Shown here one piece after another: positions 1 to 8,504 of a stretch of DNA of 64,000 bases (position 1 is the first letter of the stretch; the number at the start of each line of letters is the position of its first letter). The stretch is from Ilyomonas sp964249755. GTDB lineage: Bacteria; Bacteroidota; Bacteroidia; Chitinophagales; Chitinophagaceae. The stretch is from contig CAXUDB010000001.1 of NCBI GenBank assembly GCA_964249755.1, forward strand, positions 186,001 through 250,000, in the 5' to 3' direction. The position numbers were made by a program, and so were the translations under genes. The notes beneath the pieces were generated by a model. It ran no database searches. It was not told where the DNA came from and worked only from the letters and a program-made list of their open reading frames with translations.

Positions 1-225
1 CAAATCCTGAATATACATTCTTTCACTGCTGATGCTGCTTCGATAATTTTTATAAGCAATCAGTTCATCTTTAAAATTGAGGTCTTTATTTAAACCCAGC
101 GCGGCAAATTTTGCCGACACATTATCCAACTCGGCTTCTGTAAAAGTTCCGTCTTTATAACAGCAATGGAGAAACAAATGGCAAAGCGCTTTATCTGTTG
201 TTTGAATAGCATCAGTGTACGTCAT
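1..225 (-). CDS. TerB-like hypothetical protein, N-terminal part (cut by the window edge)
   Basis: An open frame starts at an ATG at 225 and runs off the window with 75 codons and no stop. The protein begins MTYTDAIQTTDKALCHLF and continues with acidic and hydrophobic helices, including CCYKDGTFTEAELDNV. That stretch, a helix followed by a D-G-x-F/I-x-x-x-E turn, is typical of the TerB-like (tellurite resistance/DUF533-type) helical fold found in many small Bacteroidota proteins. No catalytic residues can be assigned. The gene is transcribed away from the rest of the window, so its partners are unseen. The TerB assignment is inference from pattern only; the open frame itself is well supported. 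Confidence 0.55.
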   Translation of the reverse strand, partial: MTYTDAIQTTDKALCHLFLHCCYKDGTFTEAELDNVSAKFAALGLNKDLNFKDELIAYKNYRSSISSERMYIQDL

Positions 226-264
226 AGAGCATTTTTATTGTGCAGATAAGCGACAAGGATAGTG

Positions 265-350
265 CCATTCGATGTACGATGTTAGATATGGGATGTACAA
301 TGTGTTGAACAACAGTGGACAGTTGACGGTCGACAATGGACTTACGTCGT
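265..350. repeat. Intergenic short dispersed repeats (ATGTACGATGTTAGAT unit plus GTCGAC-type unit)
   Basis: The gap between the TerB-like gene and the stress-protein gene holds two short repeats. ATGTACGATGTTAGAT at 272-287 recurs after the ABC exporter gene at 13672 and, inverted, at 13763. A GTGGACAGTTGACGGTCGAC stretch starting at 315 belongs to the same GTCGAC/GTTGAC family as segments inside tilS and the M1 peptidase gene. GATGTAC near 271 and GTCGTACAT near 346 could pair weakly. No gene is seen here. Confidence 0.5.
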
Positions 351-357
351 ACATAAC

Positions 358-1206
358 TTATTCTTCATGCAACAGCATCAGCGGCACATGCGTATGAAAA
401 GCTAAGGTCTTCACATGGCTCTTGCGGAACAAACCTTCAAAGAAGCTGTGTTTTTTAGGAATGGCAATCAGCAAATCAATATTGTTTTGCGTGATAAAAG
501 TATCAATCGCGTGGGCGAAGTCTGTATCTTCTACAAGATGGAACTGGGATGATACCTCCTGCAATAAATTCTTCATTGTAGCAATTTCCCCGGCAATATC
601 CGTATCTTTTTTAACTGTTTCGTTCACATGCAGCACGTGAAGTTTGGCGCTCGTTTGCAGCACCGTTTTTTCTATTAATCGTACCAGTGTTGTTCCGGCG
701 GTTTGCTTGTAATCGCAGGCAAACAAAATATTTTGTATCGGCTGATAGTTCGCTTCCACAGGCACAATCAAAACCGGTGTGGTGATCTGTTTGGCGATGT
801 CTATGGCGCGGCTGCCCACCAATGTTTCGGTCAGTTTATCGCCAACAGTGATGCCGGTAATTACAAGGTCAATGTTCTTCGCGGCGCACACTTCCTGCAC
901 GCCTTCTATCAGGTCATTGAACTCACCTACCACTTCAATGTTCAATGAAGCCGGCGCTGTATGTTGTATCTCTTGTTTAAATTTCTGCAGATGCTCCCGG
1001 CTGATGTCACCTAGTTCCGATACATTATAAACTTCCATTGCATTCAGCGTCGGTTCTGTCAGCAGCGGATCGGCAGGCATGGGTTGCTGGTAAGCATTGT
1101 ACAAAACGATTTTCTCTGCGTGCAGATGTTCCGCCAACGCAATCGCATAGCGGGCGGCATGTTTGGATGGCTCGGAAAAATCTACCGGAACAAGAATGTG
1201 TTTCAT
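358..1206 (-). CDS. Universal stress protein, tandem UspA domains
   Basis: A 282-residue cytoplasmic protein with two UspA folds in tandem. Domain 1 covers about residues 1-148 and begins MKHILVPVDFSEPSKHA, the usual first strand and loop with the conserved V-D-x-S. It ends in a GSRA...TPVLIVP segment like the UspA nucleotide-binding loop and last strand. Domain 2 (about 155-282) begins IQNILFACDYK and is more diverged. About 280 residues is the normal length of Bacteroidota tandem Usp proteins. These proteins bind nucleotides or act in stress physiology; the ligand cannot be read from the sequence. The gene is monocistronic, followed by a repeat-bearing gap, and the thiolase gene lies upstream on the same strand with about 60 bases between. 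Confidence 0.88.
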   Translation of the reverse strand: MKHILVPVDFSEPSKHAARYAIALAEHLHAEKIVLYNAYQQPMPADPLLTEPTLNAMEVYNVSELGDISREHLQKFKQEIQHTAPASLNIEVVGEFNDLIEGVQEVCAAKNIDLVITGITVGDKLTETLVGSRAIDIAKQITTPVLIVPVEANYQPIQNILFACDYKQTAGTTLVRLIEKTVLQTSAKLHVLHVNETVKKDTDIAGEIATMKNLLQEVSSQFHLVEDTDFAHAIDTFITQNNIDLLIAIPKKHSFFEGLFRKSHVKTLAFHTHVPLMLLHEE

Positions 1207-1267
1207 GAGAATGATTTGATGTTATGATAACGGAACAGATTCAGAATTTCAAAAAAAAGAACAAATG

Positions 1268-2446
1268 TTACCCAATATTTTCTATCACTCCTGCAATACC
1301 TTGCCCGCCACCCACGCAAGCCGTTACCATGCCATACTTCTTATTCAACCGCTTCATATCATTCAAGATTTGGATGGTCAGCTTCGCACCGGTGCAGCCC
1401 AATGGATGACCCAAAGCAATTGCCCCACCATTGATATTCACAATATCCGGATTTAGGTTCAACTCTCGGATAACTGCCAATGCCTGCGAAGCAAACGCTT
1501 CATTCAGTTCAATCAGGTCAATATCGTTCAAATTCATGTTGGCTGCCTTCATTACTTTAGGCACTGCCGCCACAGGCCCGATGCCCATGATGCGCGGATG
1601 CACGCCGGCGCTAACGCAGTTCACCAATCGCCCGATGGGTTGAATGTTTAGTTCATTAACCATTCGTTCGCTCATCACGATCACAAATGCAGCCCCGTCG
1701 CTCGTTTGCGAAGCGTTGCCTGCCGTTACGCTCCCATTGGCGGCAAACGCAGGTTTCAGTTTTCCCAGCACTTCAGACGTGGTATCGGCACGTACGCCTT
1801 CGTCAGTATCTACGATATAACTTTTTGTTTTGCGCTTGCCGTTTTCATCTACGTATACCTGCTCCACAGCAATGGGCAGTATGCCATTTTTAAAATATCC
1901 GTTCTGTATTGCCGTCGCGGCTTTTTGGTGCGACTTTGTAGCAAATTCATCTTGGTCGGCACGGTTTACTTTATATTCCTTAGCAACGGCTTCTGCTGTT
2001 AAGCCCATGCTTAAATAATAGTCTGGTTCGTCCTGTGCAATGGCATAAGAAGGAACCGTTTTCCAGCCTGCGGTGGGCACTAAGCTCATGCTTTCGGTGC
2101 CGCCGGCAACAATGCATTCTGCCATGCCCGTGCGAATTTTCGCCGTTGCCATGGCAATGGATTCAAGCCCGCTGGCGCAATAGCGGTTAATGGTGATGCC
2201 CGGCACTTCTATACCTAACGCTTTGGCGGCGATGATGCGACCGAACTGCAAGCCCTGTTCGGCTTCGGGTACTGCATTGCCCACTATCACATCATCTATC
2301 CGTTTCGTATCTAACTGGGGAACCGAAGCGGTTAATCCGGCGATAACTTCTACAGCTAAATCGTCGGGACGATAAAACCGAAATCCACCCTTCTTTGATT
2401 TGGTAACTGCTGTGCGATAACCAGCCACGATATAGGCTTCCTGCAT
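1268..2446 (-). CDS. Acetyl-CoA acyltransferase (thiolase family)
   Basis: A full-length 392-residue thiolase, the enzyme that cleaves 3-ketoacyl-CoA with CoA or condenses two acetyl-CoA. The nucleophilic cysteine is Cys90 in NRYCASGLESIAMA. The catalytic histidine is near residue 347 in GHPLGCTGA and the second cysteine near 377 in ACVGGGQG. N-terminal strand motif EAYIVAGYRTAV and GGTESMS near residue 115 are also family hallmarks. It resembles FadA-type degradative thiolases more than biosynthetic AtoB, but the two classes are hard to separate by eye, so no symbol is given. No other beta-oxidation gene is adjacent. The start ATG at 2446 gives the canonical N terminus. Confidence 0.9.
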   Translation of the reverse strand: MQEAYIVAGYRTAVTKSKKGGFRFYRPDDLAVEVIAGLTASVPQLDTKRIDDVIVGNAVPEAEQGLQFGRIIAAKALGIEVPGITINRYCASGLESIAMATAKIRTGMAECIVAGGTESMSLVPTAGWKTVPSYAIAQDEPDYYLSMGLTAEAVAKEYKVNRADQDEFATKSHQKAATAIQNGYFKNGILPIAVEQVYVDENGKRKTKSYIVDTDEGVRADTTSEVLGKLKPAFAANGSVTAGNASQTSDGAAFVIVMSERMVNELNIQPIGRLVNCVSAGVHPRIMGIGPVAAVPKVMKAANMNLNDIDLIELNEAFASQALAVIRELNLNPDIVNINGGAIALGHPLGCTGAKLTIQILNDMKRLNKKYGMVTACVGGGQGIAGVIENIG

Positions 2447-2628
2447 GGTATTTGTTTAAAGTGTAAAAATAAGGCAAAGCGAGGTAGGTGTTCACCGCAT
2501 TGGCAGCTTTCGCCGGCAGTCGGCTTTGTTTAGCGAATATTTATAAAAACCTGGCTAATCGCAAACAACTGCTTTTTGTCAATTACTACATTCGTTATTT
2601 ACTGCATTACTTAATTGTATCATTTAGC

Positions 2629-4134
2629 ATGAAGAATTTCTCTTATTGTATTTTCCTGCTTATTGCGCTGCCTGCCTTTTCACAATCTGATGTTGCCACA
2701 AAATATGCAGCCACCATTACACCAACAGAATTGAAAAAGAAGCTAACGGTGATTGCCGGTGCGGCTATGGAGGGGCGCGAAACGGCAATGCCGGGGCAAA
2801 AAAAAGCAGCGGCTTACATTGAAGCTTACTTTAAAAAAATCGGTTTGCAGCCCGGTGTTGAAGGAGGCTATCAGCTTCAGTTTCCGGTATATGTGGATAG
2901 TGTTGAAAGTGCCGTTCTCAACATCAATGGAAACGCTTTGCAGCAAAATAAAGACTTCACTTTACAAACGAGCTCTTTTGCAAGCGGCAACTGGAGCGCG
3001 AAGGATATTGTATTTGCTTCTTATGGTTTAACGGACAGTATCAACAATAATTTCGACGGATTGGATGTAAAAGACAAATGGGTGATGGTAATTGACGGCA
3101 CACCCGCCGACATGGACAATACGCCGGAAGCTGTTTCTTATCCCAATTATCTGGCTGTGCGGCGCAAACCTGCCGCTATAAAAGCAAAGGGAGTAAAAGG
3201 TTTGCTCATTATTGTGAAAGCTTTACCCACAGGCGCAAGAGCATCGCTGAAAGGTGATATGTATGTAGATAAAAAAGGGTCTTCCGTTCCGGTAATTTAT
3301 GTTACTCCACAGGTAGCTTCCGGCATACTAAAGCAGCCACTAGACAGCTTTACAAAACTGAAGCCGGTGGTGCGTGGCATATACCCGGCAATGCTTTCTT
3401 TTAACGAAGAAAAAACAACGCGTAACCTCAATAGCAGCGATGTAATTGGTGTATTGCCGGGCAGCGATAAAAAGGATGAATATGTATTTGTAACTGGTCA
3501 TTACGACCATTTAGGCAAGCAGGGTGATGTGATTTATTACGGCGCCGATGATGATGGCTCCGGCACCACCAGCGTGTTGCAGATAGCCAATGCATTTGCA
3601 CAGGCGAAAAAGAACGGACACGGACCGAGCAGAACGATGGTGTTTATGACGGTTTCCGGTGAGGAAAAAGGTTTATGGGGAAGTGAGTATTACACCGATC
3701 ATCCCGTGTTTCCATTAGCCCAAACGGATGTGGATCTGAACATCGATATGGTAGGTAGAATTGACCCTAATTACAAGGGCGATTCGCTGAATTATGTATA
3801 CACCATTGGCGAAGACAAACTGAGCAGCGACCTGCTTCCTATCAGCGACAGCATTAATAAACAATACATGAACCTGCAGTTAGATCGCCGCTTTAACGAT
3901 CCGGCTGACCCGAACCGCTTTTACTACCGCAGCGACCATTACAACTTCGCGAAGAACGGCGTACCGGTCATCTTTTATTTCAATGGCGTTCATGCCGATT
4001 ATCATAAGCCGACAGATACCATTGAAAAAATCAATTTTGACCTGATGGCGAAGCGAGACAAGCTGGTGTTCTATACCGCATGGGTAATGGCGAACCGCGA
4101 TGGCAGATTAAAGCGCGACATTCCGCTGAAATAA
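2629..4134 (+). CDS. Secreted M28 family metallopeptidase with PA-like insert
   Basis: A 501-residue zinc aminopeptidase-type protein. The ATG at 2629 is preferred over upstream in-frame starts because it opens directly on a signal peptide (MKNFSYCIFLLIALPAFSQ). A protease-associated-like region lies around residues 120-245. The M28 catalytic domain follows, with the zinc ligands and catalytic acids in their usual order: His in TGHYDHLG (about 292), Asp in GADDDGSG (about 307-309), Glu-Glu in SGEEKGLWG (about 344-346), Asp in NIDMVGR (about 373) and a last His in HADYHKPTDT (about 458). It probably degrades peptides in the periplasm or outside the cell. There is no T9SS tail. The next gene follows after 37 bases in the same direction. 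Confidence 0.92.
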   Translation: MKNFSYCIFLLIALPAFSQSDVATKYAATITPTELKKKLTVIAGAAMEGRETAMPGQKKAAAYIEAYFKKIGLQPGVEGGYQLQFPVYVDSVESAVLNINGNALQQNKDFTLQTSSFASGNWSAKDIVFASYGLTDSINNNFDGLDVKDKWVMVIDGTPADMDNTPEAVSYPNYLAVRRKPAAIKAKGVKGLLIIVKALPTGARASLKGDMYVDKKGSSVPVIYVTPQVASGILKQPLDSFTKLKPVVRGIYPAMLSFNEEKTTRNLNSSDVIGVLPGSDKKDEYVFVTGHYDHLGKQGDVIYYGADDDGSGTTSVLQIANAFAQAKKNGHGPSRTMVFMTVSGEEKGLWGSEYYTDHPVFPLAQTDVDLNIDMVGRIDPNYKGDSLNYVYTIGEDKLSSDLLPISDSINKQYMNLQLDRRFNDPADPNRFYYRSDHYNFAKNGVPVIFYFNGVHADYHKPTDTIEKINFDLMAKRDKLVFYTAWVMANRDGRLKRDIPLK

Positions 4135-4157
4135 ATAACGCATCTTTGTTAAGCATT

Positions 4158-4175
4158 ATGAGAACAACCACTTGA
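4158..4175 (+). other. Five-codon leader ORF overlapping a TTG start
   Basis: ATGAGAACAACCACTTGA encodes M-R-T-T-T-stop. Its TGA shares bases with the TTG that opens the following T9SS gene (TTGA overlap). A near-consensus -7 box, CATCTTTG at 4141-4148, lies just upstream, so this ATG could be the first start codon of a very short leader. It may allow translational coupling. Alternatively, a single missing base may have split one ATG-initiated signal peptide. Confidence 0.4.
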
Positions 4176-6157
4176 AGCCAATATTTGTCATACTATCTTT
4201 TTTACTACTATTTCAATCGGTATTGCAGGCTCAAAGCTGCAGCGGATCGGTAGGCGACCCGTTGGTAAACATCACATTCGGCTCGGGTCCAACCATAGGT
4301 CCGCCACTGCCTGATGGAACCACTTATAAGCTTGACTATCGTGGGTATGATTGTCCGAACGACGGGCAATACACCATTACCAATAGAAGTGGTGGTTGTT
4401 TCAACTCCACCTGGTACCCACTCACCGATCATACCGGCGATTCGGCTGGCTACTTTATGTTGGTCAATGCTTCTTATGATACCAGTGTTTTTTATATTCA
4501 GACTATTGACGGATTGTGCACGGGTACTACTTTTCAGTTTTCTGTTTGGATAGCAAACATGTGCAACTTTCAAATCAGCATCAAGCCTAATATAACGCTC
4601 ACCATTGAAAACACAGACGGCACTATCCTAAGCAGTCTCAGCACAGGTGAAATTCCGGTTGGCTTAGCCAACAATCTTTGGAAGCAATACAGTATAAATT
4701 TCACAGTGCCGGTGGGTGTTTCGAGCGTGGTACTGCGAATGAGAAATAATGCGCCGGGTGGAAGCGGTAACGACATAGGAATAGACGATATCACTTTCCG
4801 CCCGGTAGGGCCGGCTGTCTCCATTTCTACTACTGATTTTACAGGCGATAGTATTCTCATGTGCACCCGCGATACGCGTAGTATTACTTTTCATTCTTCC
4901 ATAGAAAAATGCTACGCCACTACTGGCTACCAATGGCAGCTGAGCAGCGACAATGGCGATAACTGGACAGACATAGCTGGCGCCGACAACCCCGATTATA
5001 CCCGGCCAACTTCTGCCCCGCCGGGCACTTACCTGTACCGGCTGACGGTGGCGCAGCTTAACAACATCGGCAGTGCCGTTTGCCGCGTGGCTTCCAAACA
5101 GTTTAAGGTGATTGTATATGGCGAGAATGTAAGAACCATCAACATTTCTAAACCGGATGGCGCTATCTGCCAGAGCGATCCCGTAACCTTTAGAGCCAGC
5201 ACTACGTATGCGGGTGACAATCCTGTTTTTCAGTGGATGGTAAACAGCGAGCCGATAGGGAATGCCACCGATTCTGTATTTGTTACCGACCGCCTGGCAG
5301 ATGGCGATAAGGTGGATTGTTATTTCGCCAGTTCGCTGCAATGCAACGATCCGCTTACTTCGGATGCTGTACCCGTGAATATACTTATCAAAGCGCGTAC
5401 AACGGTAGATGGTTTCATATGTGAGGGAGAGAGTTATGAAGGATACACGGCATCGGGTGTTTACAATGATATATTCCCCGGCAGTAATGGTTGCGACAGC
5501 ATCCGCACGCTGAATCTCGTAGTCTATCCAAAAGCGCATACTACATTCGATACTACAATTTGCTATGGCACGTCTTATTTGGGATTGAGCCGGGACGGCG
5601 CTTACGATTATGCATACCAAACGGTGCATGGCTGCGATTCGATACACACAATTATTATTCACGTATTACCCGACATTAATGCAAAGCCCCGGCTGGATAC
5701 GTTGCTTTGCACCGGCGATACAATTGTGTATTCGCCAGGTAAGTTTGATAATTATCAATGGCAGGATGGTTCAGTCAATAGCAGCTATTCTATTTCGCAT
5801 GGCGGCAGTTATCGCGTTACTGTCAGCAATAAATGTGGCACCGCCGTGAAGAACGTAACGGCAGATGAAAAGCTTTGTATCGTTGCGTTCCCTTCTGCCT
5901 TTACACCCAATGGCGACGGACTAAACGATATCTTCCGTGTGGTGAACGGGTACGACATCAGCCTCTTTCATTTTGTTGTGTTGAACCGATGGGGGCAAAA
6001 AGTGTTTGAGACGGTGGACCCGCAACGGGGCTGGGATGGAAGCGTTAATTCAAAACGCGGGGAGAATGGTGTGTACATCTGGTTCTGCGATTACATTAAC
6101 CGCAGTAAGCCAACTGACAAAGTGAGTCTCAGGGGAACAGTAATGCTGATGCGATAA
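4172..6157 (+). CDS. Secreted protein with gliding-motility (T9SS type B) C-terminal domain
   Basis: A 661-residue cell-surface or secreted protein. It opens at a TTG that gives a clean signal peptide (KPIFVILSFLLLFQSVLQAQ); no in-frame ATG is nearby. Residues 20-220 resemble a beta-sandwich carbohydrate-binding or lectin-like fold, and residues 225-410 contain Ig/PKD-like strands. Two copies of a C-x-G...GCDSI-x-T-L repeat span about 412-505 (GCDSIRTLNLVVYP, GCDSIHTIIIHVLP). The last 90 residues hold the type B sorting domain: FPSAFTPNGDGLNDIFR, then LNRWGQKVFET, W-D-G and a terminal RGTVMLMR. Such proteins leave through the type IX system and stay on or near the surface. The ligand is unknown. 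A five-codon ATG ORF overlaps the start. Confidence 0.85.
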   Translation: MKPIFVILSFLLLFQSVLQAQSCSGSVGDPLVNITFGSGPTIGPPLPDGTTYKLDYRGYDCPNDGQYTITNRSGGCFNSTWYPLTDHTGDSAGYFMLVNASYDTSVFYIQTIDGLCTGTTFQFSVWIANMCNFQISIKPNITLTIENTDGTILSSLSTGEIPVGLANNLWKQYSINFTVPVGVSSVVLRMRNNAPGGSGNDIGIDDITFRPVGPAVSISTTDFTGDSILMCTRDTRSITFHSSIEKCYATTGYQWQLSSDNGDNWTDIAGADNPDYTRPTSAPPGTYLYRLTVAQLNNIGSAVCRVASKQFKVIVYGENVRTINISKPDGAICQSDPVTFRASTTYAGDNPVFQWMVNSEPIGNATDSVFVTDRLADGDKVDCYFASSLQCNDPLTSDAVPVNILIKARTTVDGFICEGESYEGYTASGVYNDIFPGSNGCDSIRTLNLVVYPKAHTTFDTTICYGTSYLGLSRDGAYDYAYQTVHGCDSIHTIIIHVLPDINAKPRLDTLLCTGDTIVYSPGKFDNYQWQDGSVNSSYSISHGGSYRVTVSNKCGTAVKNVTADEKLCIVAFPSAFTPNGDGLNDIFRVVNGYDISLFHFVVLNRWGQKVFETVDPQRGWDGSVNSKRGENGVYIWFCDYINRSKPTDKVSLRGTVMLMR

Positions 6158-6205
6158 TCACTACTGTTACTATTGAAGGCAAGTTTTTTATAATTGCTAT
6201 TGTTT

Positions 6206-6823
6206 ATGAAATATACGATTTCCAACATCAGGCACGCATCAATGGAAGAGGATGAGGACATTGTTGACTTTTATTTTGATATAATATTTACTGAACCCGA
6301 ACCATTAACAACCCACAGTTTTTATCCATTTAACAGTTTGTTGAACCGCATTCGATCTGCACATCCCGATTTTTACACTTACATTAAACAAGTAAAAGAA
6401 AGCCTTGACGACTGGGGACCGAACGAATCGAAAACCATTGATGCAATGGGAACTGAGGCGGTTGACCTGCTGTACTTTTACCTCGAAGAATACTTATTGT
6501 CGTGCGATTGGATGGAATCTTTTTACCATACCGAGTTAGAGGAAAGCAAGCAAAGCATTACCCGGCAGCAGGACAATATAGAACGGGCAGAGGATGTGCT
6601 GAATGACTGGAAGGAGGCCGCAGACACTATGTTTGATGAACAGAAACGCTACCGCAAGTTTTGCAGGCTGGTTGAAAAAGAAGCTTTGCGCATTGCTGTT
6701 GAAGTGTATCCCAAACTGCTGGACGCAAATAAAGAACAGATGAAAGCTTTTAAGTACGTTTTTACAAACGGGATCATAAAAATGTATGATGATTTGTCTG
6801 ATCATCTTGATAAGATTGAATGA
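6206..6823 (+). CDS. Hypothetical protein, acidic and helical
   Basis: A 205-residue soluble protein that I do not recognise. The ATG at 6206 (MKYTISNIRHASMEEDED) is preferred to a TTG twelve bases upstream. The N-terminal 80 residues are acidic and rich in aromatics. Residues about 110-190 form long amphipathic helices (RQQDNIERAEDVLNDWKEAA, LVEKEALRIAVEVYPKLLDA) that could make a coiled-coil hairpin. There is no signal peptide, membrane segment or cysteine motif. It lies between a T9SS gene and gmk in the same direction, 48 and 74 bases away, but gmk has its own promoter box, so cotranscription is unproven. Confidence 0.75.
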   Translation: MKYTISNIRHASMEEDEDIVDFYFDIIFTEPEPLTTHSFYPFNSLLNRIRSAHPDFYTYIKQVKESLDDWGPNESKTIDAMGTEAVDLLYFYLEEYLLSCDWMESFYHTELEESKQSITRQQDNIERAEDVLNDWKEAADTMFDEQKRYRKFCRLVEKEALRIAVEVYPKLLDANKEQMKAFKYVFTNGIIKMYDDLSDHLDKIE

Positions 6824-6872
6824 AGTTGCAGGCTTTTAAATGAAGCAATACATCAATACACATTACACCCTT

Positions 6873-6880
6873 TACTTTTG
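6873..6880 (+). promoter_or_regulatory. Bacteroidota -7 box for gmk
   Basis: TACTTTTG matches the TAnnTTTG consensus of the Bacteroidota primary sigma factor exactly, 17 bases before the gmk ATG. This implies a leader of roughly ten bases. No clear -33 TTTG is seen at the usual distance. Confidence 0.6.
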
Positions 6881-6897
6881 CGCCAGCAACATTGTTT

Positions 6898-7476
6898 ATG
6901 GGAAGCAATAAAATCATCATCATTACCGCACCATCGGGCGCCGGCAAAACATCCATCACGCGTTTCCTGCTGAACAAATATTCCTCACTTTCCTTTTCAG
7001 TATCGGCTACCACACGCCCGCCGCGCAGCAATGAGAAAGATAGGGTTGATTATTATTTTATTTCTATTGCGCAGTTTCAGCAGCACATTCAGCAAAACGA
7101 TTTTATAGAATGGGAAATGGTGTATGAAGGCAAATACTACGGTACGCTGAAAAGTGAAGTAACACGCATGTGGAATGAAAACAAAACGCCGCTGCTTGAC
7201 ATAGATGTGCAGGGTGCGGTGCATGTGCAGCAGCAATTCCCGGCAAATGCCTTCTCTATATTCATTCAGCCGCCTTCCATTGAAGCCCTGCGCCAGCGCC
7301 TGATGAACCGGGGCACCGAAACAGAAGAAAGCCTTCAAACCCGGCTTAGCAAAGCGGCTTATGAATTATCGTTCACTCATGCCTTTAATGCCGTGATTGT
7401 AAATGATGATTTTGAAACGGCTTGCCAGGAAACTGAAGCTGCCATACAATCTTTTTTGGGCGATGCGTTGAAATAG
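6898..7476 (+). CDS. gmk: Guanylate kinase
   Basis: A 192-residue enzyme that phosphorylates GMP to GDP with ATP in purine nucleotide synthesis. The P-loop APSGAGKTS sits at residues 11-19. The GMP-binding region follows, with SVSATTRPPRSNEKDRVDYY, then F-I-E-W and Y-Y-G-T, and DIDVQGAVHV carries the conserved aspartates. IFIQPPSIEALRQRLMNRGT is the lid segment. Length and order match bacterial Gmk. The ATG at 6898 is chosen over an in-frame TTG six bases upstream. A perfect -7 box precedes it. A degenerate dispersed repeat begins right after the stop. Confidence 0.97.
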   Translation: MGSNKIIIITAPSGAGKTSITRFLLNKYSSLSFSVSATTRPPRSNEKDRVDYYFISIAQFQQHIQQNDFIEWEMVYEGKYYGTLKSEVTRMWNENKTPLLDIDVQGAVHVQQQFPANAFSIFIQPPSIEALRQRLMNRGTETEESLQTRLSKAAYELSFTHAFNAVIVNDDFETACQETEAAIQSFLGDALK

Positions 7477-7612
7477 ATGGAACACAGATAACAGGAACTT
7501 TGTGCACAGATACTCGGGGTATAATATGGAATAAGTAAGATTAAATATTACAGGCTGTTTATCCATATCTCAGTCATTTCACATATCCCGGTTCAGACAA
7601 ATATCCAAACCA
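7477..7612 (-). repeat. Degenerate copy of the AACACGG dispersed inverted-repeat element
   Basis: The gap after gmk starts GGAACACAGATAACAGGAAC and later reads ATGGAATAAGTAAGATTAAA and TCAGTCATTTCACATAT. Read on the minus strand it follows, with gaps, the element between nth and rodA (54372-54555), including TTATCTGTGTTC at one end and TTCAGACAAATAT near the other. It is a decayed copy, in the opposite orientation to the nth copy, lying directly against the gmk stop. Confidence 0.55.
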
Positions 7613-7614
7613 CG

Positions 7615-7622
7615 TAAATTCG
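7615..7622 (+). promoter_or_regulatory. -7-like box for the TIGR02757 gene
   Basis: TAAATTCG fits TAnnTTTG with one mismatch. It ends four bases before the TTG start, which would make the transcript essentially leaderless. Confidence 0.4.
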
Positions 7623-7626
7623 CCTC

Positions 7627-8409
7627 TTGGCAAACACCGGCATTTCATTCAAAGAATTTCTCGACAGTAAGGTGGCGCAATACAACCAGCCATCGTTTAT
7701 TCCTTATGATCCCGTCTCCATTCCGCACTTGTTTACAAAGAAGCAGGATATTGAAATTGCAGCTTTTTTTGCTGCCGTTTTTGCCTGGGGCAACCGCACT
7801 ACCATCATCAATAAATCGAGGCTACTGATGCATATGATGGATGATGCGCCGCACGATTTTATTCGGCATCATTCACCGGAAGATTTACAGGCCTTCACCC
7901 TTTTCAAACACCGCACCTTCAATGCTACTGACTTGCTTTATTTCATTCATTTCCTGCACTATCATTATGCCAGGCACGATAGCTTGGAAGCCGCATTTAC
8001 CATGCATTTAAAAGGCAATGAGAAAAAAGTGGCGGAAGGGGCACTCATTCATTTCCATCATTATTTTTTTTCTCTGGAAGAAGCACCTCAGCGTACAAAA
8101 AAACACATTGCCACGCCGGAAAAAGGCTCCAACTGCAAGCGGTTAAATATGTTTCTCCGGTGGATGGTGAGAAAGGATAACTGCGGTGTAGATTTTGGTA
8201 TCTGGGATACCTTACAGCCATCGCAATTAATTTGCCCGGTAGATGTGCATGTAGCACGGGTGGCTAAGCGTTTTAATTTATTGCAGCGCAAGCAAACCGA
8301 CTGGAATGCAGCACTCGAACTGACAGAGCATTTGCGTGCGCTGGATAGCGAAGACCCGGTGAAGTACGACTTTGCTTTGTTCGGCTTAGGAGTAATGGAA
8401 AAATATTGA
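7627..8409 (+). CDS. TIGR02757 (DUF2400) family protein
   Basis: A 260-residue soluble protein of the TIGR02757/DUF2400 family, conserved in Bacteroidota and some other bacteria and of unknown biochemical role. Recognisable segments are FIPYDPVSIPHLFTKKQDIE near the N terminus, AAVFAWGNRTTIINKS around 55-70, LNMFLRWMVRKD around 173-184 and PVDVHVARVAKRFNLL around 205-220. The last motif resembles the Asp-His region of helix-hairpin-helix DNA glycosylases (compare VDTHVFR of endonuclease III), suggesting a distant relationship. No iron-sulfur cysteines are present. The start is a TTG, because no in-frame ATG precedes the conserved N terminus. Confidence 0.82.
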   Translation: MANTGISFKEFLDSKVAQYNQPSFIPYDPVSIPHLFTKKQDIEIAAFFAAVFAWGNRTTIINKSRLLMHMMDDAPHDFIRHHSPEDLQAFTLFKHRTFNATDLLYFIHFLHYHYARHDSLEAAFTMHLKGNEKKVAEGALIHFHHYFFSLEEAPQRTKKHIATPEKGSNCKRLNMFLRWMVRKDNCGVDFGIWDTLQPSQLICPVDVHVARVAKRFNLLQRKQTDWNAALELTEHLRALDSEDPVKYDFALFGLGVMEKY

Positions 8410-8491
8410 AGAAGACAAGATACATGGTTCAATTATCAATTCTGGTTTTTATCTTTCTGATTGTAGCTTGTGTCTTGTAGCTTACCTCTCC

Positions 8492-8499
8492 TACCTTTG
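8492..8499 (+). promoter_or_regulatory. Bacteroidota -7 box for the DinB-like gene
   Basis: TACCTTTG is an exact TAnnTTTG match ending five bases before the ATG. TTG triplets at 8468 and 8475 could serve as the -33 element. The transcript would be leaderless or nearly so. Confidence 0.65.
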
Positions 8500-8504
8500 T
8501 TACT

